Numbered from the stretch's first letter, positions 8,261-17,250 are shown. The stretch: 64,000 bases of DNA from Desulfovermiculus halophilus DSM 18834 (GCF_000620765.1 NZ_JIAK01000013.1:22138-86137), one strand, 5' to 3'. Notes: generated by a model from the letters alone, not told the origin. Numbers and translations are program-made.

Positions 8261-9694
8261 TCAGAAACTACCGGATGGATCGGACTCGGAGGAGTTCTCG
8301 GTCTGGGCATAGAGGGGGTTCTTCCCTTCCAGTAAGGCCTGCAGGGGAGAGATGGCCCGCCGAAACCTGGCCATCTCGCTCTCCGGCACCGGTCTGGCCG
8401 GTTCGGAATCGATCTTCAAAGGATTGATGTAGGACCCGTTCTTTTTGACCCGGAAGTCCAGATGAGGGCCGGTGGACAGGCCGGTGCTGCCCACGTAGGC
8501 CACGGTCTGGCCCTGCTCCACCCTGACCCCTTTCCGCACCCCGGAAGCAAACTTGGACAGGTGCATGTACAGGGTCATATATCCGTTGGTATGTCGAATC
8601 TTCAGGTAGTTTCCCCCGCCCCGCTCATAGGCCCGGGCTATAACCACCCCGTCCGCGACGCTCTTGACCGGCGTCCCCCTGGGTGCTGCGTAGTCGATCC
8701 CCAGATGGGGCCGGACCACATTCAGGATCGGATGCTTGCGCCGATGGGTGTAGCCGGAGGAGATCCGGGTAAAGTTCAGGGGGGCCTTGAGAAAGGTCTT
8801 GCGCATGGCCTGGCCCTGGGGATTGAAGTACTCGCTCCGCCCGTCCTTGGTGGTGAACAGAAAGGCCTGATAGGTCTGGCCCTGATTTGTAAACTTTGCT
8901 CCCACGATGGGACCGTATCCGCTGAATTCACCTTTCCGGTACCGCTTTTCCACCACCAGGCGAAAGGAGTCTCCCTTGCGGATATCCCGGATGAAGTCCA
9001 CGTCCCAGGCAAAGATATCCGCCAGCTTGACTGCCAGGACGGCGGACTCCCCTTCAGAGGTGACTGCCTCAAACAGGCTGGTCTCTATCTGCCCATCAAC
9101 AACCGCGGTCTGCACATCGTATTCGATTGGTTCGGTCCGGATATCAAATCCGCCCCCGGCTGTGGAGACACAGAGCTTTTTCTGATCATTGATTTCGTAT
9201 TCAAAGCCCTGCAGACAGTCCTGGGAATCAAGCTTGAGCCTGTAAGGTTGCCCGGCCTTGATCCTGCGCAGGGGAAAGACGTCCTTGGCCTGTCGGTTCA
9301 GGGCATAGACATCCACCGGCTGCAGAAAGTCGGACAGCATGGATGTAATGGTCTCTCCGGGCTGGACCTTCTTCTCCACCACATGGATCTGTTCCTGGGC
9401 GGGGGCATCAGACCCTCTTTCCGCTTCCGGCGCTTCTGGCCCCGTCCCCTGGTTAGCCGGATCACCGTCCCGCCCTTCTGCGGATGCCTGATCCGGAGCA
9501 GGCGGGGCCTGGACCTCCTGGTCCGCACCCACGGTCTGCGTTACTTCGGGATGATCGATCCAGTGCCTGCCGGCAGAGACAGCGGCCAAGACCAGAACTA
9601 TAAACCCCAGGAGCAGGGGAAGGAAGATGCGCATTCGCCTGGGCCGCTTGAGCCGAATGCGCCGGAGGGGATCAGACTTCGTGTGTACCGCCAT
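8261..9694 (-). CDS. M23 peptidase with OapA/LysM-like N-terminal part (MepM-like)
   Basis: A 477-residue cell-envelope protein: a short basic cytoplasmic N-terminus, one transmembrane helix (IFLPLLLGFIVLVLAAV, about residues 23-40), a Pro/Glu-rich linker, an OapA-like region, and a C-terminal LytM/M23 domain. The first zinc motif is intact in RPHLGIDYAAP. The second, normally HxH, reads STGPHLDFRV, so the last His is Asp. The likely role is cleavage of peptidoglycan cross-links during growth, if active. The ATG at 9694 fits the membrane topology. It lies between MoaD-like and cobU in the minus-strand run. Confidence 0.85.
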   Translation of the reverse strand: MAVHTKSDPLRRIRLKRPRRMRIFLPLLLGFIVLVLAAVSAGRHWIDHPEVTQTVGADQEVQAPPAPDQASAEGRDGDPANQGTGPEAPEAERGSDAPAQEQIHVVEKKVQPGETITSMLSDFLQPVDVYALNRQAKDVFPLRRIKAGQPYRLKLDSQDCLQGFEYEINDQKKLCVSTAGGGFDIRTEPIEYDVQTAVVDGQIETSLFEAVTSEGESAVLAVKLADIFAWDVDFIRDIRKGDSFRLVVEKRYRKGEFSGYGPIVGAKFTNQGQTYQAFLFTTKDGRSEYFNPQGQAMRKTFLKAPLNFTRISSGYTHRRKHPILNVVRPHLGIDYAAPRGTPVKSVADGVVIARAYERGGGNYLKIRHTNGYMTLYMHLSKFASGVRKGVRVEQGQTVAYVGSTGLSTGPHLDFRVKKNGSYINPLKIDSEPARPVPESEMARFRRAISPLQALLEGKNPLYAQTENSSESDPSGSF

Positions 9695-9731
9695 ACTGTC
9701 CACTTGGCTCAAATACCGCCAAAAGTCAAGG

Positions 9732-9959
9732 TCACCCCCCGCCCACAGCCGGGAACAGGGCCACCCGGTCCCCATCCTGAAGCTCGGTCTCCAGGGGCGC
9801 ATGCCTGCCGTTGACAAAGGCGACCTTGATCTCCTCAAGGCCAATCCCCAGCCGGGCAGCCACATCAGTCCCGGTCACCCCCGGCTGCACCTGCAGCTCC
9901 TCCCCAGAGCTGGGCTGATACCGAGCCAGTGTTGCATAGCAGCGAATCTGAATCTTCAT
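9732..9959 (-). CDS. MoaD/ThiS-family sulfur-carrier protein
   Basis: A 75-residue ubiquitin-fold protein. It starts MKIQIRCYATLARY and ends in VGGG, so the Gly-Gly tail that is adenylated and thiocarboxylated is present, with one extra Gly. Motifs VAARLGIGLEEIKVAFVNGRH and LQDGDRVALFP are typical. It could serve molybdopterin, tungstopterin or another sulfur transfer; no moaE, moeB or thiG lies nearby to decide. The ATG at 9959 removes a 12-residue extension that the longer frame would add. It is 37 bp downstream of the pseudouridine synthase. Confidence 0.85.
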   Translation of the reverse strand: MKIQIRCYATLARYQPSSGEELQVQPGVTGTDVAARLGIGLEEIKVAFVNGRHAPLETELQDGDRVALFPAVGGG

Positions 9960-9996
9960 AGTCTCTCCCGGGCCTGGCCGGAAAATCTGGCCCAAG

Positions 9997-10896
9997 CTAA
10001 AAGTGCATATACGTGCTCAGATCCATCCCCCACCCCCCTGTATCCCAATCCGGAACAGCCCGGGCCTCGAAGCCGGGGAAACTGACCCGCCAGTGATGCA
10101 GATACATAGGGCCCTGAAAATCGCTTCCGTACAGTGTGTCCCCCACCACCGGATGTCCCATGGCCGCGGCATGGGCTCTAATCTGGTGCCGTCTTCCCTT
10201 GCTGATCTCGGCCTGGACCAGGCTCACCTGATGCTGCCCAGAGCAGGCCAGGGGCCGGACCGTGGTCCACCGCAGCGGATCGGAATCGATATGGGTCAGA
10301 ATCCGCACCTTTTTTCGTTTGGCGCTGTCCAGGGCCCAGCCAAGACATATTTCGGTTTCCACCCGGCCGTGCACCAGGGCCAGATAGGTCTTGGCCGTTT
10401 CGCCTGCCTCCTGCATCCGGGCGTAGGCAGCGGCCGCCTCAGGGGAGAAGGCTGCCAGGACCAGGCCTGACGTATCCCTGTCCAGCCTGTTCACCAAGAC
10501 AGGATCCCGGCCCGGGAACAGCCGGGGCAGGGCCGCTTCCAGAGCAGTATGGGAGCTGGCCGCCTGGAGCTGGGTATGCATCCCTCCAGGTTTGCACACA
10601 GCTGCATAGGCCTCTGTCTCCTGGACAACTGCAATCCGCTTCCAGTCGTCTCCCAGCGTTTGGATGTCCTTGTCTTCCAGCTCCACAACCCGAAGTTCCT
10701 GGCCCGGTGCCACCCGGTACCCTTTCGGCTGCCGCTTTCCGTCCACCGTGACTGCCCCGGCTTGTATCAGCCGCTGCCTTGAGCGCCGGCCGGCCCGGGG
10801 CAAGAGCAGGCTGAGGGCATCGTCAAGCCGCCTGCCGGCAGCCCTTTCCGGAATCCGCAGGCTGCCTCCTGGGGCCGGATCCTCCCTTGTGTCCAT
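9997..10896 (-). CDS. RluA-family pseudouridine synthase
   Basis: A 299-residue protein with an N-terminal S4 RNA-binding domain (residues about 15-75) and a pseudouridine synthase domain. The catalytic Asp is in the NRLDRDTSGLVL motif, and the family continues with KTYLALVHG and GRRHQIRAHAAAMGHPVVGD. The substrate (23S rRNA or tRNA position) cannot be read from sequence. It follows ntrX by 6 bp, so it is translated in the same operon. The ATG start is at 10896. Confidence 0.9.
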   Translation of the reverse strand: MDTREDPAPGGSLRIPERAAGRRLDDALSLLLPRAGRRSRQRLIQAGAVTVDGKRQPKGYRVAPGQELRVVELEDKDIQTLGDDWKRIAVVQETEAYAAVCKPGGMHTQLQAASSHTALEAALPRLFPGRDPVLVNRLDRDTSGLVLAAFSPEAAAAYARMQEAGETAKTYLALVHGRVETEICLGWALDSAKRKKVRILTHIDSDPLRWTTVRPLACSGQHQVSLVQAEISKGRRHQIRAHAAAMGHPVVGDTLYGSDFQGPMYLHHWRVSFPGFEARAVPDWDTGGWGMDLSTYMHF

Positions 10897-10902
10897 TGAG
10901 CC

Positions 10903-12273
10903 TCAATGAATCCCGTAGGATCTAAGCTTGCGGTGCAAATAGCTGCGCTCCAGCCCCACCGTCTCCGCCAGCCTGGAGACATTGCCCTCGCATTCATTGA
11001 ACTTCTGGAGCAGGAATCTGCGTTCGAATTCGGCCCGGGCATTCTTAAAATCCATATCATCGTCCGAATCGTTTGTGGATAGGGGCTCCGCTTGCCTGGG
11101 CCGGCCCCGGAACTCCGGAGGAAGATCATCGGCTGTGATTTTCTGTCCGGCGTACATAATCAGCATCCGTTCGATGAAGTTCTTCAGCTCCCGGACATTT
11201 CCCGGCCAGGGATAGGCCTTGAGTATGGCGTATACCTCGTCTGCAAAGTCCAGGGGCCGAAATCCGTTTTCCTGACAGAAGGCCTGAGTGAACTCCTGGA
11301 TCAAGACCGGGATGTCCTCCCTGCGCTCTTTCAGGGCCGGGACGTGGAGGGGGAAGACGTTCAGGCGATAAAACAGGTCCTCCCTGAAGCGGCCGGCGGC
11401 AATCTCCTGGGCCAGATCCTTGTTGGTGGCCACGATCACCCGCACATCCACGCTGATGCTCCGTCCACCGCCGACCCGTTCAAAGCGCTGTTCCTGCAGA
11501 ATGCGCAGGATCTTGGCCTGGGTCTTCAAACTCATGTCTCCGATCTCATCCAAAAACAGGGTCCCCTTGTGGGCCAGCTCGAACTTGCCTGCATGGGTCG
11601 ACCCGGCGCCGGTGAATGCCCCCTTTTCGTGGCCGAAGAGCTCGCTTTCTATCAGCTCTTCAGGAATGGCTGCACAGTTCACTGCGATCATCGATTTCTT
11701 GGCCCGTCTGCTTTTTTTGTGAATGCTGCGGGCCACAATCTCTTTCCCCGTCCCGTTGTCTCCGGTTATCAGGACCCAAGCGTCGGTGGGGGCCACCCTG
11801 TCTATCTGAGTGCGCAGCTCCTGAATCTTGCGGCTCTGTCCGGAGAGGTCCTGGACATAGTCTGCCTTGACCCTGGCCCGCAGATTCTGATTCTCCTGCT
11901 GCAGGTCCCGGAACTCCAGGGCCTTGGCCGCGGTGACCATGACCTTCTCCAGGGACAGGGGCTTTTCAATGAAGTCGAATGCCCCTTTCTTTATGCTGTC
12001 CACAGCGGTCTCGATGTTTCCATGTCCGGAGATCATGATCACCGGAAGATTGGCATAGTCCCGGCTGACCTTTCCCAGAATCGAGATCCCGTCCTCTCCG
12101 GGGAGCCAGATATCCAAAAACAGGAGATCCACATCCTCGTTCTGCAGGATGGTCCAGGCCTCTTCCCCGCTTTCCGAGGTCCGGACCTCATACCCTTCAT
12201 CTTCAAGGATGCCGCTCAGGGAGAGCAGGATATCCTGTTCATCATCCACGATTAAGACTTTTCCTTTGCTCAT
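10903..12273 (-). CDS. ntrX: Sigma-54-dependent response regulator NtrX-like
   Basis: A 456-residue NtrC-family activator. The receiver domain (about 1-120) has LIVDDEQDILLS, the phospho-acceptor Asp in LLFLDIWLPGEDG and the Lys in FIEKPLS. The AAA+ domain has Walker A GDNGTGKE and the sigma-54 contact loop ESELFGHEKGAFTGA, with Walker B LFLDEIGDM. The C-terminal Fis-type helix-turn-helix ends in LERSYLHRKLRSYGIH. The ATG at 12273 places the receiver strand at the N-terminus; the TTG at 12306 is less likely. It is paired with NtrY 36 bp upstream. In other bacteria NtrYX controls nitrogen, redox or envelope genes; the targets here are unknown. Confidence 0.95.
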   Translation of the reverse strand: MSKGKVLIVDDEQDILLSLSGILEDEGYEVRTSESGEEAWTILQNEDVDLLFLDIWLPGEDGISILGKVSRDYANLPVIMISGHGNIETAVDSIKKGAFDFIEKPLSLEKVMVTAAKALEFRDLQQENQNLRARVKADYVQDLSGQSRKIQELRTQIDRVAPTDAWVLITGDNGTGKEIVARSIHKKSRRAKKSMIAVNCAAIPEELIESELFGHEKGAFTGAGSTHAGKFELAHKGTLFLDEIGDMSLKTQAKILRILQEQRFERVGGGRSISVDVRVIVATNKDLAQEIAAGRFREDLFYRLNVFPLHVPALKERREDIPVLIQEFTQAFCQENGFRPLDFADEVYAILKAYPWPGNVRELKNFIERMLIMYAGQKITADDLPPEFRGRPRQAEPLSTNDSDDDMDFKNARAEFERRFLLQKFNECEGNVSRLAETVGLERSYLHRKLRSYGIH

Positions 12274-12309
12274 GCCGGCTCTTTTTCGGTCAAAATAAAG
12301 ACGCAAATA

Positions 12310-14499
12310 TCACGCCGCGGGCAGCTCAATAATGAACACTGTCCCCTGCGGACTGTTCGGCGCGACCCGGATATACCCATGGTGATCATTGACTATGGAC
12401 TTGACGATAGTCAAGCCCAGACCGGTGTTCCCTTTTTTCCGGGAAAAATAGGGCTCGAAAAGCCGGTTCAGCTCCTGGTCGTCAATCCCCGGACCATTGT
12501 CCCTGATCTCCAGGCGCACCCAGCGCTGCTGTGTGTCCATGCCGGCCGAGACCTCAACCCTTGGATCCGGGCAGTCCTTGAGGGCCTCCGCCCCATTGGT
12601 CAGCAGATTGATCATCACCTGCTTCATGGCCGAGCGGTCAAACCGGAAGACAAGATCGGACTGGACATTCAGGGACCAATGAATAAAAGAATGGCTGTTC
12701 TGAAACAGACTGACCACTTCCGTCAGCAGGGCCTGCAGGTCGTCCCGTTCGGGCTGGACATCGGGCAACTTGGCAAAGGCTGAGAACTCCTTGACCATCT
12801 GCTGCAGATGCTCCACCTGACGGACTATCAACCGGGTGCATTCCTCAAAGCTCTCATCCGGAGCAATGGAGGCGTATTTGCGTTCCAGACGCTGGGCCGA
12901 CAGCTTGATCGGGGTCAGGGGATTTTTTATTTCGTGGGCAATGCGCCTGGCCACCTCCCGCCATGCGGCCATCCGCTGCATCTTGTCCAGCTCAGTGATG
13001 TCCTCGAAGACCAGAACCGTGCCCATATCCTCGCCCTGGCTGGGCCGCAGCCCAACGGCATTGACCAGAAGCTTGCGCTCGGACTTTCCCAGTTGAATGT
13101 CCAGCTGCCGCTGCCATGTGCTGCTTGGAGTCCTGGCCACCTGGTCCATGGCCTCCGCCAGGAGCTCCTGATGCCTCTCTGCGATCATCTGCATCGGAAA
13201 CCTGCCCAGGAGCTGATCCTGCTCCATGTCCAGAATGGTCAGAGCCGCCTGATTCACGGTCGTGACCCGGCCTTCGGGGTCCAGGGAAATGACCCCGGAA
13301 GTGATCGTATTCAGGACCACCTCCATGTACCTGCGCCGCTGTTCAAGCTCGATATTCTGAGTTCCGAGGTCCTGGTTGGCCTGGTTCAGCCGCTCCTGAC
13401 TGCGCTCCAAATCCTCAGCCATGACATTAAACGACTGCACCAGCTGCCCCAGTTCATCAGTGGACTGGTCCTCAAGCCGGACCGACAGGTCGCCGTGGGC
13501 AATGCGCTGGGTCCCTTCAGACAAGGCCTGGATCGGGGCCGAAATCTCCTTGGCCAGTCGAAAGCCGAACCAGATCGCCCCGAACAGGATGAGCAGGGCC
13601 ATCACCCCGAGCAGGAGGTAAAAGGCGATCTTCAGCGGCCCTTTTAATACCTCCAGCTTCTTGTACTCTTCAATGCCCTCCACCACTTGATCCAGCTTGT
13701 CTACGACTCCCTTGCCCACTCCGGCGCCCAGGACCAGAAACCCGGTTGTCCCTTCATCCACCGGGATGACGGTCAGGACCAGGTCCTGATCTTCGGCAGT
13801 AAGCAGGGTGGACCAGACCTCCGGTTTCCGGCGCAGCTTGTCCCACCCGATCTCCTCCTGCACCTGCGGCCATTTCTCCGGCCACGGGTCCTGAGCATGC
13901 CAGTTCTGCTCCTGCAGATTGGGAGCCACAACCCCAATCAGGTTCAATCCATATTCAGCGGCCTTCTGCTCCAGATAGTCATCCATTCCAGGCCCGCCCC
14001 ACAAAAACTCCTGCTCTCTAATATGCTCGACAATGAATTCCCCTCTGACCTGCAGGCGTTTCTGGACCTGGTCGTAAAAGTTCTTCCCCGCTTCCACCGC
14101 CTGCTGCAGGGAGCGGTCCACTTGGCTCCGGAACCAGTAGTCCACCGAGGTCTGGACAAACTTGACCGAGACCAGAAACATGAGCACAGTCGGAATAAGT
14201 GAAAGAAGGATGAAGACGATGACCAGCTTGGTTCTCAACAGGGCCCCTGGAGCCTTTCGCCTGCGCTCCAGGAAAAGCTTGACCATGTTGCGCAGGACCA
14301 GGAAAAGGATAAGCAGGAGCAGGATGAGATTGAGGTTGAAAACGATGAGGAAGAGGTAGGAGTTGACCCCGAAAAAATGGAGCTCAATCCAGCTGAACAG
14401 GATTATCAGCCCGAATGCGCCCAGAGCAAGCAGGAGCTCTCGGCGTCTTCTGCGCTTTGCGTCCCGGGAGGCGTGGGCCGTGATGAACTCAGTGTTCAT
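12310..14499 (-). CDS. ntrY: NtrY-like membrane histidine kinase
   Basis: A 729-residue sensor. Three hydrophobic helices lie near the N-terminus (about 20-45, 50-70, 95-115), then an extracytoplasmic region to about 285, a fourth helix (IAFYLLLGVMALLILFGAIW), HAMP, PAS (VVLNTITSGVISLDPEGRV), HisKA with the phospho-acceptor His in ARRIAHEIKNPLTP, and a HATPase domain (QVMINLLTNGAEAL, DNGPGI, KGNTGLGLTIV). All kinase boxes look intact. The architecture is standard for NtrY. It lies between the DUF4390 gene (6 bp away) and ntrX, a cassette known in Desulfovibrionales and relatives. Confidence 0.95.
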   Translation of the reverse strand: MNTEFITAHASRDAKRRRRRELLLALGAFGLIILFSWIELHFFGVNSYLFLIVFNLNLILLLLILFLVLRNMVKLFLERRRKAPGALLRTKLVIVFILLSLIPTVLMFLVSVKFVQTSVDYWFRSQVDRSLQQAVEAGKNFYDQVQKRLQVRGEFIVEHIREQEFLWGGPGMDDYLEQKAAEYGLNLIGVVAPNLQEQNWHAQDPWPEKWPQVQEEIGWDKLRRKPEVWSTLLTAEDQDLVLTVIPVDEGTTGFLVLGAGVGKGVVDKLDQVVEGIEEYKKLEVLKGPLKIAFYLLLGVMALLILFGAIWFGFRLAKEISAPIQALSEGTQRIAHGDLSVRLEDQSTDELGQLVQSFNVMAEDLERSQERLNQANQDLGTQNIELEQRRRYMEVVLNTITSGVISLDPEGRVTTVNQAALTILDMEQDQLLGRFPMQMIAERHQELLAEAMDQVARTPSSTWQRQLDIQLGKSERKLLVNAVGLRPSQGEDMGTVLVFEDITELDKMQRMAAWREVARRIAHEIKNPLTPIKLSAQRLERKYASIAPDESFEECTRLIVRQVEHLQQMVKEFSAFAKLPDVQPERDDLQALLTEVVSLFQNSHSFIHWSLNVQSDLVFRFDRSAMKQVMINLLTNGAEALKDCPDPRVEVSAGMDTQQRWVRLEIRDNGPGIDDQELNRLFEPYFSRKKGNTGLGLTIVKSIVNDHHGYIRVAPNSPQGTVFIIELPAA

Positions 14500-14505
14500 A
14501 AGGGG

Positions 14506-15078
14506 CTAATAGGTGAAATGCATGCGGAAGGTCTGGGAGGTCACCACGTCCCAGGACCAGAAAAACAGAGTTGTCTTCAGCCATTGGGGAACATTTGGAC
14601 GGGTGAACTGCAGGGTGAGCTCCAGGATGTAGTCTGCTCCGGCATCCAGCATCTTCCATGCCCCCAGATCCAAAATAATCTCTTTCCATTGCCTGTGCAT
14701 CAGATCCTGCAGGCTGTCGTCCCGGGCAGTACTGTTTGTGTGCTGATTGATCAATCTGTAGGTCTGGGTCAAGGGGTGTGTTTTTAGATGATAGCGTCTC
14801 CGCTTCTCGACCACGGTGCTGTCCGGCCACCAGCCCCGCCTGCGCCGAAGCCGTATGTCGCACTGCATCTGCAGCTGTCCTCCTTTTTCCAGGATCTGTT
14901 CCAAGGCATCGACGTCTTTGGCCTGGACCCCGAATCTGAGCTGTATGCGCTCTCCAACATTATCCAGGACCAGACCTTCCAAGGCCAGCTGCTGTGCTCC
15001 CGCGGATACGGTCCAGAGCAGGACAAGGGCAAGCCCCAGGATACAGCCCGCAATATATTCACATGACAGCATATGCAC
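14506..15078 (-). CDS. DUF4390-family exported protein
   Basis: A 190-residue protein with an N-terminal hydrophobic segment (about 10-28, ending near SAGAQQ), likely a signal peptide, so it is probably periplasmic. DUF4390 proteins have no known function, but are regularly encoded directly upstream of an NtrY kinase, as here. This suggests they assist signal sensing by the extracytoplasmic part of NtrY. That role is inference. The start is uncertain between the ATGs at 15078 and 15072. It heads the minus-strand operon and diverges from rlmH. Confidence 0.8.
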   Translation of the reverse strand: MHMLSCEYIAGCILGLALVLLWTVSAGAQQLALEGLVLDNVGERIQLRFGVQAKDVDALEQILEKGGQLQMQCDIRLRRRRGWWPDSTVVEKRRRYHLKTHPLTQTYRLINQHTNSTARDDSLQDLMHRQWKEIILDLGAWKMLDAGADYILELTLQFTRPNVPQWLKTTLFFWSWDVVTSQTFRMHFTY

Positions 15079-15239
15079 GTGGAGATTCTCTGATGACGGA
15101 GCCAGCTCAGTGGCATAGGTTCATTCCCGGCCGAAATACCGGATAAGAGTTGCAAATTTCATCAACTCCCGTCAAGCTTGGGCCCTGGAATCAGGTGCTG
15201 ATCGTCCCCAACCTTGACCTTGGACACCCGCAAGCAGTC

Positions 15240-15704
15240 ATGCAGATCAAGATCATTTGCATCGGAAAACTCAAGAAGTCGTACTGGCAGGATGCCGCAG
15301 CTGCATACATTCGCCGTCTGGACTCGTTCTTTTCCCTGACTCTTTTTGAGCTCAAGGACGGTCCCGGGCATCTGTCCCCCCAGGACCGTATGCAGGCAGA
15401 GGCCCGGTCCATCCTGGCCAAGACATCGGCACAGGACATGCTCATCTGCTTGGATAGCGCAGGCAAGCCCCTGTCCTCCCCCAGCCTGGCCTCAAAGCTT
15501 CAGTCCTGGCTGGAGGAACCGGGACGGATTCCATGCTTTATTCTGGGCGGGGCCTACGGGCTGGCTAAGGAGTTGACCGCCCGGAGCACTATGCTCCTGA
15601 GCTTCGGCCCCATGACCCTGCCCCATGAACTGGCCAGGATAGTTCTTTTGGAGCAGCTCTACCGGGCGACGGCCATTATGCACAACCATCCCTATCACCA
15701 CTGA
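15240..15704 (+). CDS. rlmH: 23S rRNA (pseudouridine1915-N3)-methyltransferase (RlmH)
   Basis: SPOUT-class methyltransferase acting on helix 69 of 23S rRNA in assembled ribosomes. The 154-residue length matches the family of about 155. Motifs are IICIGKLKKSYW at the start, FILGGAYGL in the knot, and the C-terminal MTLPHELARIVLLEQLYRA region ending NHPYHH. The ATG at 15240 gives the canonical N-terminus; a longer upstream frame is spurious. Unlike in many genomes, it is not next to rsfS; a MITE with a nested insertion follows 63 bp after its stop. Confidence 0.95.
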   Translation: MQIKIICIGKLKKSYWQDAAAAYIRRLDSFFSLTLFELKDGPGHLSPQDRMQAEARSILAKTSAQDMLICLDSAGKPLSSPSLASKLQSWLEEPGRIPCFILGGAYGLAKELTARSTMLLSFGPMTLPHELARIVLLEQLYRATAIMHNHPYHH

Positions 15705-15767
15705 CCCAAGACCGGGGCATCCCGCAGGTACAGGCCCTGTCCGGGCTTACCAAGGGAAGCGAAATAT

Positions 15768-16199
15768 GGCTCTTCGACACAGGAAGTGGATTTGCATGCA
15801 TAACTCTACAGCGACATTTTACTGAACTCACAGTGTCCTTGGTCGAAGCCGGGGATTGGTCCGTGGCTTTTCGATTTCCGGCCGGTAACGTTTCCTGGCG
15901 AAGTGGAGGATAAGCGGTCGGTCCTCACAATTTCAAGAGCCCCCAAACAAACAGTCAGCCGCGGTCATAATGCAGTGAGGGCCGACCGCCCGGAACGAGT
16001 CGTGGATACGTCGACCAAAATCGTGGCCACGGACCAATCTCCGGCAAGGCCATATCAAAGTGTCGCTGTCGTGATAAGAGTTTGCCATCTCTTCTGTGTG
16101 CTCCCTTTGGGCGGGACCAAGAAAATGTGCGGGTCTGCCGCTCAAGGCACACAGAAGAGATGGCAAACTCCAAAATTCCACAGGCTACATCGAAGAACC
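15768..16199. mobile_element. Family 1 MITE copy C, interrupted by a nested element
   Basis: The left end GGCTCTTCGACAC starts at 15768 and the right end ATCGAAGAACC finishes at 16199. The flanks CGAAATAT (15760-15767) and CGAAACAT (16200-16207) match 7 of 8, giving a target duplication. The element is about 162 bp when the 270-bp insertion at 15804-16073 is removed. It belongs to a mid-size class that keeps the GGGACCAAGAAAATGTGCGG block but lacks the GGGATCCCCC core. Confidence 0.88.
15804..16073. mobile_element. 270-bp palindromic element nested in MITE copy C
   Basis: The ends carry ACAGCGACATTTT (15808-15820) and AAAGTGTCGCTGT (about 16057-16069). The block ATAA appears on both sides (15800-15803 and 16074-16077), and joining the two sides restores GCATGCATAAGAGTTTGCC as seen in other family 1 copies. 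Internal arms such as GATTGGTCCGTGGC pair with GCCACGGACCAATC near the other end, so the entire unit can fold as a hairpin. It encodes no convincing protein. The mobilising enzyme is not known. Confidence 0.8.
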
Positions 16200-16207
16200 C
16201 GAAACAT

Positions 16208-16504
16208 TCTTTCCATTTCAATTCCCTTCCTTGGGTGGGCAGAGAACACAAGACCTCTTTGCGCTCCAGCTCCGCTTTGTCCAAAAAATAAAAAATGTTA
16301 AGCATAAAATATATGCTTTGGACCCTCTTCTTTCCTTGTCAAGGATTGCTCCGTTTCCAACTTGTTGCTACGTTTCAATTGTCTGCTTGAGCCGGCATCC
16401 AACCCCCGAAACATACATATAACACCCTGTTTTTTACATTTTTTACCTAAAACAGGACCCCGAACTTTCAACCGCGGCTTGATCCGCGACAGCCCCAAAC
16501 CGCC
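16208..16504 (+). promoter_or_regulatory. AT-rich upstream region of nrdG-nrdD with two perfect palindromes
   Basis: This 300-bp gap is much richer in A and T than its surroundings. AAGCATA (16300-16306) and TATGCTT (16312-16318) form a short perfect palindrome with a 5-bp centre. CCTGTTTT (16426-16433) and AAAACAGG (16449-16456) form a second with a 15-base loop. These may be operators for redox or nucleotide control of ribonucleotide reductase. No certain -35/-10 pair was found, and no regulator is assigned. Confidence 0.4.
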
Positions 16505-17197
16505 ATGACAAACATCCAATCCGCGGCCCCCGGGAAAGAATGCAAGGACTCTGTACGGCATGCCTCCGCAAAGACACCCGATCCATGGGGAGCTGTCCGC
16601 GGGCTCCAGCCGGGCAGCCTATGCGACTGGCCGGGACGAGTCAGTGCAGTCCTTTTTCTGGGCGGGTGCAACCTGCGCTGTCCGACCTGTCACAACGCCC
16701 GTCTGGCCTGGACCCCTGCCCAATGCCCCCCGGTTTCCAAAGCCGCCGTGCACCGGTTTGTCCGGACCAGGGCTGGGTGGCTGGACGGATTGGTTGTCTC
16801 CGGCGGTGAACCAACCTGCGTACCGGGCATCGATATCCTGCTGCGGGAGCTCTCCGCCCTCGGACTCTCGATCAAGCTGGATACCAACGGGCTGCACCCG
16901 GAGACGGTCCGCGAACTTCTGGAGCAGGACCTGGTTCAGGCCGTTGCCGTCGACGTCAAGGGACCATGGGCCAAGTATCCCCGACTCACCGGCGACCGGT
17001 GCTCCCCGGCCCGGGCCCAGCGCGCACTGGAATCCATCTTTGGCTTGGCCCAAAAGGCCCCGGAACTCTTTTTCTTCCGCTGTACCGCTGTCCCGGAGCT
17101 GAGCCCCGAGGACCTGGAGGAAACCAAAAGGCTCGTGCCATCCGGATCTACCCTGTCCATCCAAACCTATATTCCGCCGGAGAAGCCCGGCGTATAA
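16505..17197 (+). CDS. nrdG: Anaerobic ribonucleotide reductase activating protein (NrdG)
   Basis: Radical-SAM activase that forms the glycyl radical on NrdD. The 230-residue protein has a CNLRCPTC cluster motif (Cx3Cx2C), preceded by FLGGCN, then VSGGEPT (SAM-binding GGE) and KLDTNG. It belongs to the longer NrdG2-type seen with the matching NrdD form. It ends 53 bp before the nrdD start and shares its promoter region, so the two are co-expressed. The upstream region is AT-rich. Confidence 0.95.
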   Translation: MTNIQSAAPGKECKDSVRHASAKTPDPWGAVRGLQPGSLCDWPGRVSAVLFLGGCNLRCPTCHNARLAWTPAQCPPVSKAAVHRFVRTRAGWLDGLVVSGGEPTCVPGIDILLRELSALGLSIKLDTNGLHPETVRELLEQDLVQAVAVDVKGPWAKYPRLTGDRCSPARAQRALESIFGLAQKAPELFFFRCTAVPELSPEDLEETKRLVPSGSTLSIQTYIPPEKPGV

Positions 17198-17250
17198 GGC
17201 CTGGGCCACGGGTTGCACCCGGGCCTGTGCCCATGAGGAGGAGCGTGTAC

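Noticed and set aside
8462..9814. A 450-codon open frame on the plus strand opposite the M23 peptidase
   Set aside because: It is an antisense shadow caused by high third-position GC; the minus-strand M23 frame has clear motifs, while this one has none.
16080..16200. Repeats considered as a CRISPR array
   Set aside because: The repeats are dispersed over 64 kb, single at each site, with inverted ends and target duplications, and no spacers or cas genes.
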